Of a stretch of DNA of 47,242 nucleotides, positions 44,738-47,242 are shown piece by piece. Below the pieces are notes generated by a model. It was not told the DNA's origin and did not search any database. It saw only the letters and a list, made by a program, of their open reading frames with translations. A program made the translations under genes and the position numbers. The stretch lies in contig DATHOA010000127.1 in the NCBI GenBank assembly GCA_035485475.1, positions 1-47,242 of the forward strand, read 5' to 3'. Origin of the DNA: DAIDKA01 sp035485475. GTDB lineage: Bacteria > Pseudomonadota > Gammaproteobacteria > Steroidobacterales > Steroidobacteraceae. Within the stretch, counting starts at the first letter, position 1. Every line of letters begins with the position of its first letter.

Positions 44738-46098
44738 GAAAATGCGAGTTTCACGGCAGCATCCACCCGCGACACGGGGATGACCTCAAGCCCATCGATG
44801 GCTTTGCGCGGCGCGTTTTCGCGTGCCACGATCACCCGCTCGAAGCCCTGGTTGCGTGCTTCCTTCAAACGCTCCTCGCCATAGGCCACCGGCCGCACCT
44901 CGCCGGTGAGACCGACTTCGCCGAACACGGCCAGTTGCCGGGGCAGTGCCCGGCCATTCAAACTCGACGCCAGTGCCAGCACCACGGGTAGATCCCAGCC
45001 GGTCTCCGCGATCTGCATGCCGCCCACGACGTTCACGAACACATCGTGCTCCTGCAGCGACAGGCCGGTGTGCCGGTTCATGACCGCCAGCAGCATCGCG
45101 ACGCGGTTGGCATCCAGGCCCTGGGCGATACGCCGGGGGGCACCAAAGCGCATCCGATCCACCAGTGCCTGCAACTCGATCAGCAGGGGTCGGCCGCCTT
45201 CCCGGGTCACCGTCACGATGCTGCCCGCGGCAGGCTCCGGGGCGCGGGCGAGAAAGATGGCGCCGGGGTTGCGCACCTCGGCAAGTCCATGGCTGGTCAT
45301 CGCGAAAAAGCCCAGTTCGTGGGCGGCGCCGAAGCGGTTCTTGACGGCGCGCACGATGCGGAAGCGACTGCCGGCTTCGCTTTCGAAATACAGCACGGTA
45401 TCCACCAGATGTTCGAGCACGCGCGGACCTGCGATCGCGCCTTCCTTGGTGACATGACCGATGATGATGACCGCGGTGCCCGTGCCCTTGGCAAAGCGCA
45501 CCAGGGCAGCCGTGCATTCACGCAGCTGCGAAATCGCGCCTGCGCTCGCACCGACGTCCCCGGATGAGAGAGTCTGGATCGAGTCCACGACCAGCAGCCC
45601 GGCACGCTGCGCGCTGGCGTGGTCGAGGATGGCCGCCAGGTCACTCTCGGCCACCAGATTCAAGGTCGGCGCCTGCAGCTGCAGGCGCTGCGCGCGCAAA
45701 CTGATCTGGGCGACCGACTCCTCGCCGCTTGCGTACAGCACCGGGCGGTTGGCACTCACGGCCGCGGCCGCCTGCAGCAGCAGCGTCGACTTGCCGATGC
45801 CCGGATCCCCGCCCAGCAGCGTCACCGAACCTGGAACCAGGCCGCCGCCCAACGCCCGGTCCAGCTCCGACAGGCCCGTCGTCAGGCGCACACTGGCCTC
45901 GGCGGTGGGGGCACTCAGGGGCTGCGGCACTGCGCCAGTAGCCGTGGGCGCAGCCTGGCTGGGCCGCGAACCACCCGCATCACGCGCGCCATCGCGACGC
46001 ACCAGAGAATTCCACTCGCCGCAGCTTGGGCATTGGCCGACCCACTTCGCGGTCTGGCCTTCACAGGCGGTGCAAAAGAACGCGATAGTTGGCTTCAT
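44734..46098 (-). CDS. radA: DNA repair protein RadA
   Basis: This 454-residue protein has a four-cysteine zinc finger (FFCTAC...CPSCGEWNS), a RecA-like core with Walker A GDPGIGKSTLL, the RadA-specific KNRFG motif, and a Lon-like C-terminal domain. RadA is a DnaB-type helicase acting on recombination branches. It is convergent with corB with a 4-bp overlap. Confidence 0.97.
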   Translation of the reverse strand: MKPTIAFFCTACEGQTAKWVGQCPSCGEWNSLVRRDGARDAGGSRPSQAAPTATGAVPQPLSAPTAEASVRLTTGLSELDRALGGGLVPGSVTLLGGDPGIGKSTLLLQAAAAVSANRPVLYASGEESVAQISLRAQRLQLQAPTLNLVAESDLAAILDHASAQRAGLLVVDSIQTLSSGDVGASAGAISQLRECTAALVRFAKGTGTAVIIIGHVTKEGAIAGPRVLEHLVDTVLYFESEAGSRFRIVRAVKNRFGAAHELGFFAMTSHGLAEVRNPGAIFLARAPEPAAGSIVTVTREGGRPLLIELQALVDRMRFGAPRRIAQGLDANRVAMLLAVMNRHTGLSLQEHDVFVNVVGGMQIAETGWDLPVVLALASSLNGRALPRQLAVFGEVGLTGEVRPVAYGEERLKEARNQGFERVIVARENAPRKAIDGLEVIPVSRVDAAVKLAFS

Positions 46099-46300
46099 GG
46101 ACGCCTGCGATGCCCCAAGAGCACCGGTTTGTGATCAGACACTCGGACTATGTTGCGGACAATGCTAGTTTATGCAACTTCGAGGCGAGCTGCGGTCAGG
46201 CTTGCGCATGGCTGCTGGATAAGAGGAACAGGTCTTGTCGACGTCCCCACATTTTCGCCGTCGCACGGTGCGTACGGGCGCGCGGTTTCGCGCGGTGCGC

Positions 46301-46324
46301 AAAGCGTGACCGCCGTCACACTTT
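46301..46324. promoter_or_regulatory. Inverted repeat before the PP2C phosphatase gene
   Basis: AAAG-C-GTGAC, loop CGCC, GTCAC-A-CTTT forms a 9-bp stem with one C/A mismatch, 29 bp before the phosphatase start. A second hairpin, CGCGCG-GTTT-CGCGCG, lies just upstream. The A- and T-ends allow a bidirectional terminator, but an operator fits the position equally well. The rest of the 254-bp radA-phosphatase gap shows no gene I can support. Confidence 0.4.
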
Positions 46325-46352
46325 TCCTGCAGCGTCGCGGAGACGCAGGCCG

Positions 46353-47177
46353 ATGAGTTTGCGCGGCAAATTGCGGCTCGTCGGCCAGACGGACACCGGC
46401 AAGGTGCGCGAGCACAACGAGGACACGATTGCCTTCGATGCCGACATCGGGCTGCTGGTGCTCGCCGATGGCATGGGCGGATATAACGCCGGCGAGGTGG
46501 CCAGCGGCATTGCCGTAAAGACCATCGTCAACCTGGTGCGCGAATCGGTCGAGCGGGAAGACCTGCGCATCCCGGACCAGGCCACGAGCATGTCGCGCGC
46601 GAGCATTATCCTGCGTGATGCCATCCATCGCGCCAACAAGATCATCTACCAGACGGCACGAGCGCAGCCCCAATGCGAGGGCATGGGCACCACCGTGGTC
46701 GCGGCCTTGATGTTCGACAACAAGATCGCCGTGGCACACGTGGGTGATTCGCGCATGTACCGCCTGCGCGGCGATAAGTTTGAGCAGGTCACGATGGACC
46801 ACTCGTTGCTGCAGGAACTGGTCGATCGGGGCTTCTACTCGCCGGAGGAGGCGCAGCGGGCCGCGAACAAGAACTATGTCACTCGTGCCTTGGGCGTCGA
46901 GTCGACCGTCGAGGTCGAGATCCAGGAAGTCCCCACCCAGAAGGGTGACTTTTATGTCTTGTGTTCGGATGGTCTCTCGGACATGGTCGAAGATGACGAT
47001 ATTCATTTAACGATCAGCACCTTTGGTGCTAATCTTGAGACAGTTGCTAAGCAGTTGATTCAGTTGAGTAATGACAATGGAGGTCGTGATAACGTCTCCG
47101 TCGTCATGGCACACGTGGCCGAGAACTTCCCTGCAAACAAGGGCGTTCTCGATCGAATCCTGGGCTGGCTGGGCTGA
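46353..47177 (+). CDS. PP2C-family Ser/Thr protein phosphatase (Stp1/PppA type)
   Basis: This 274-residue soluble phosphatase has the PP2C metal-binding aspartates: VREHNEDTI near the N-terminus, LLVLADGMGGYNAGE, AVAHVGDSRMYRL, LCSDGLSDMVEDDDI and GGRDNVSVV. It removes phosphate from Ser/Thr, probably opposing a Hanks-type kinase, and is followed after 20 bp by an FHA gene, its usual companion. The last 60 or so codons are oddly AT-rich at third positions. Confidence 0.93.
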   Translation: MSLRGKLRLVGQTDTGKVREHNEDTIAFDADIGLLVLADGMGGYNAGEVASGIAVKTIVNLVRESVEREDLRIPDQATSMSRASIILRDAIHRANKIIYQTARAQPQCEGMGTTVVAALMFDNKIAVAHVGDSRMYRLRGDKFEQVTMDHSLLQELVDRGFYSPEEAQRAANKNYVTRALGVESTVEVEIQEVPTQKGDFYVLCSDGLSDMVEDDDIHLTISTFGANLETVAKQLIQLSNDNGGRDNVSVVMAHVAENFPANKGVLDRILGWLG

Positions 47178-47197
47178 TCCTTCGTTAAGAGGCACGC

Positions 47198-47242
47198 ATG
47201 GCAAGGTTGATACTTAGCCTGGATAGCCAGGTGATGGCGGAA
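47198..47242 (+). CDS. FHA-domain protein, N-terminus (partial)
   Basis: Only the first 15 residues are in the window (MARLILSLDSQVMAE). They match the usual opening of FHA proteins that follow PP2C phosphatases, where the forkhead-associated domain binds phosphothreonine. The ATG is preceded by AAGAGGC about eight bases upstream. Identification is by this short stretch plus context. Confidence 0.65.
   Translation, partial: MARLILSLDSQVMAE

Overview
The window is about 47 kb of GC-rich, densely packed chromosome with housekeeping gene content. Gene order and protein style suggest a gammaproteobacterium of the Xanthomonadales/Nevskiales/Steroidobacterales type. Supporting points are the tRNA-Ser–SRP RNA–dnaX–ybaB–recR block, the ffh–rpsP–rimM–trmD–rplS block, a SUF operon led by an Rrf2 regulator (suf-regulator-sufBCDS-sufU-sufT), a complete Mla lipid-transport system, and a PP2C phosphatase followed by an FHA protein. 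I see no insertion sequence, prophage, integrase or CRISPR array. No gap between genes exceeds about 255 bp, and many neighbours overlap by 4 nt.

Layout. 1-3.4 kb: tail of rsgA (+), then on the minus strand recR, ybaB, dnaX, SRP RNA, tRNA-Ser(GGA), a very small BamC-like lipoprotein and dapA. 4.4-9.4 kb (+): a GcvR-like ACT protein, a PrxQ/Bcp peroxiredoxin, a PIN-PhoH ATPase, a BepA-like M48 protease and mlaA. 9.4-13.6 kb (-): mlaB, mlaC, mlaD, mlaE and mlaF behind a class I aldolase. 13.75-21.3 kb (+): the SUF iron-sulfur operon from an IscR-like operator, extended by a Rieske ferredoxin and a short MTHFR. 21.3-30.9 kb is the most accessory-like part. It holds a plant-Deg9-like periplasmic protease, a secreted beta-helix protein, a Tat-exported class A beta-lactamase, an ECF sigma/anti-sigma pair with a recognisable own promoter, a GNAT acetyltransferase, a stand-alone D-Ala-D-Ala ligase, an unknown exported protein and CreD. 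30.9-43.4 kb (-): a long co-directional series from ffh and rpsP through sppA, hslR, yhhQ and putA to a tannase-family esterase and an FAD monooxygenase. 43.4-47.2 kb: corB (+), radA (-), a PP2C phosphatase (+) and the start of an FHA gene (+).

How it fits together. Envelope upkeep is the main theme: BepA, MlaA and MlaFEDCB, the BamC-like lipoprotein, the Deg-like protease, SppA, beta-lactamase, Ddl and CreD. Iron-sulfur assembly, translation and protein targeting (SRP RNA plus Ffh) are the others.

I did not find a clearly new multi-gene system. The best leads are a BamC reduced to its signal and N-terminal segment; an sppA whose conserved N-terminus lies upstream of every standard start codon and probably begins at CTG overlapping the rplS stop; a perfect TATAAT 6 bp before the ffh ATG; the Rieske-MTHFR pair at the end of the SUF operon; and a C6 tract in the tau linker of dnaX with a stop five codons into the shifted frame.
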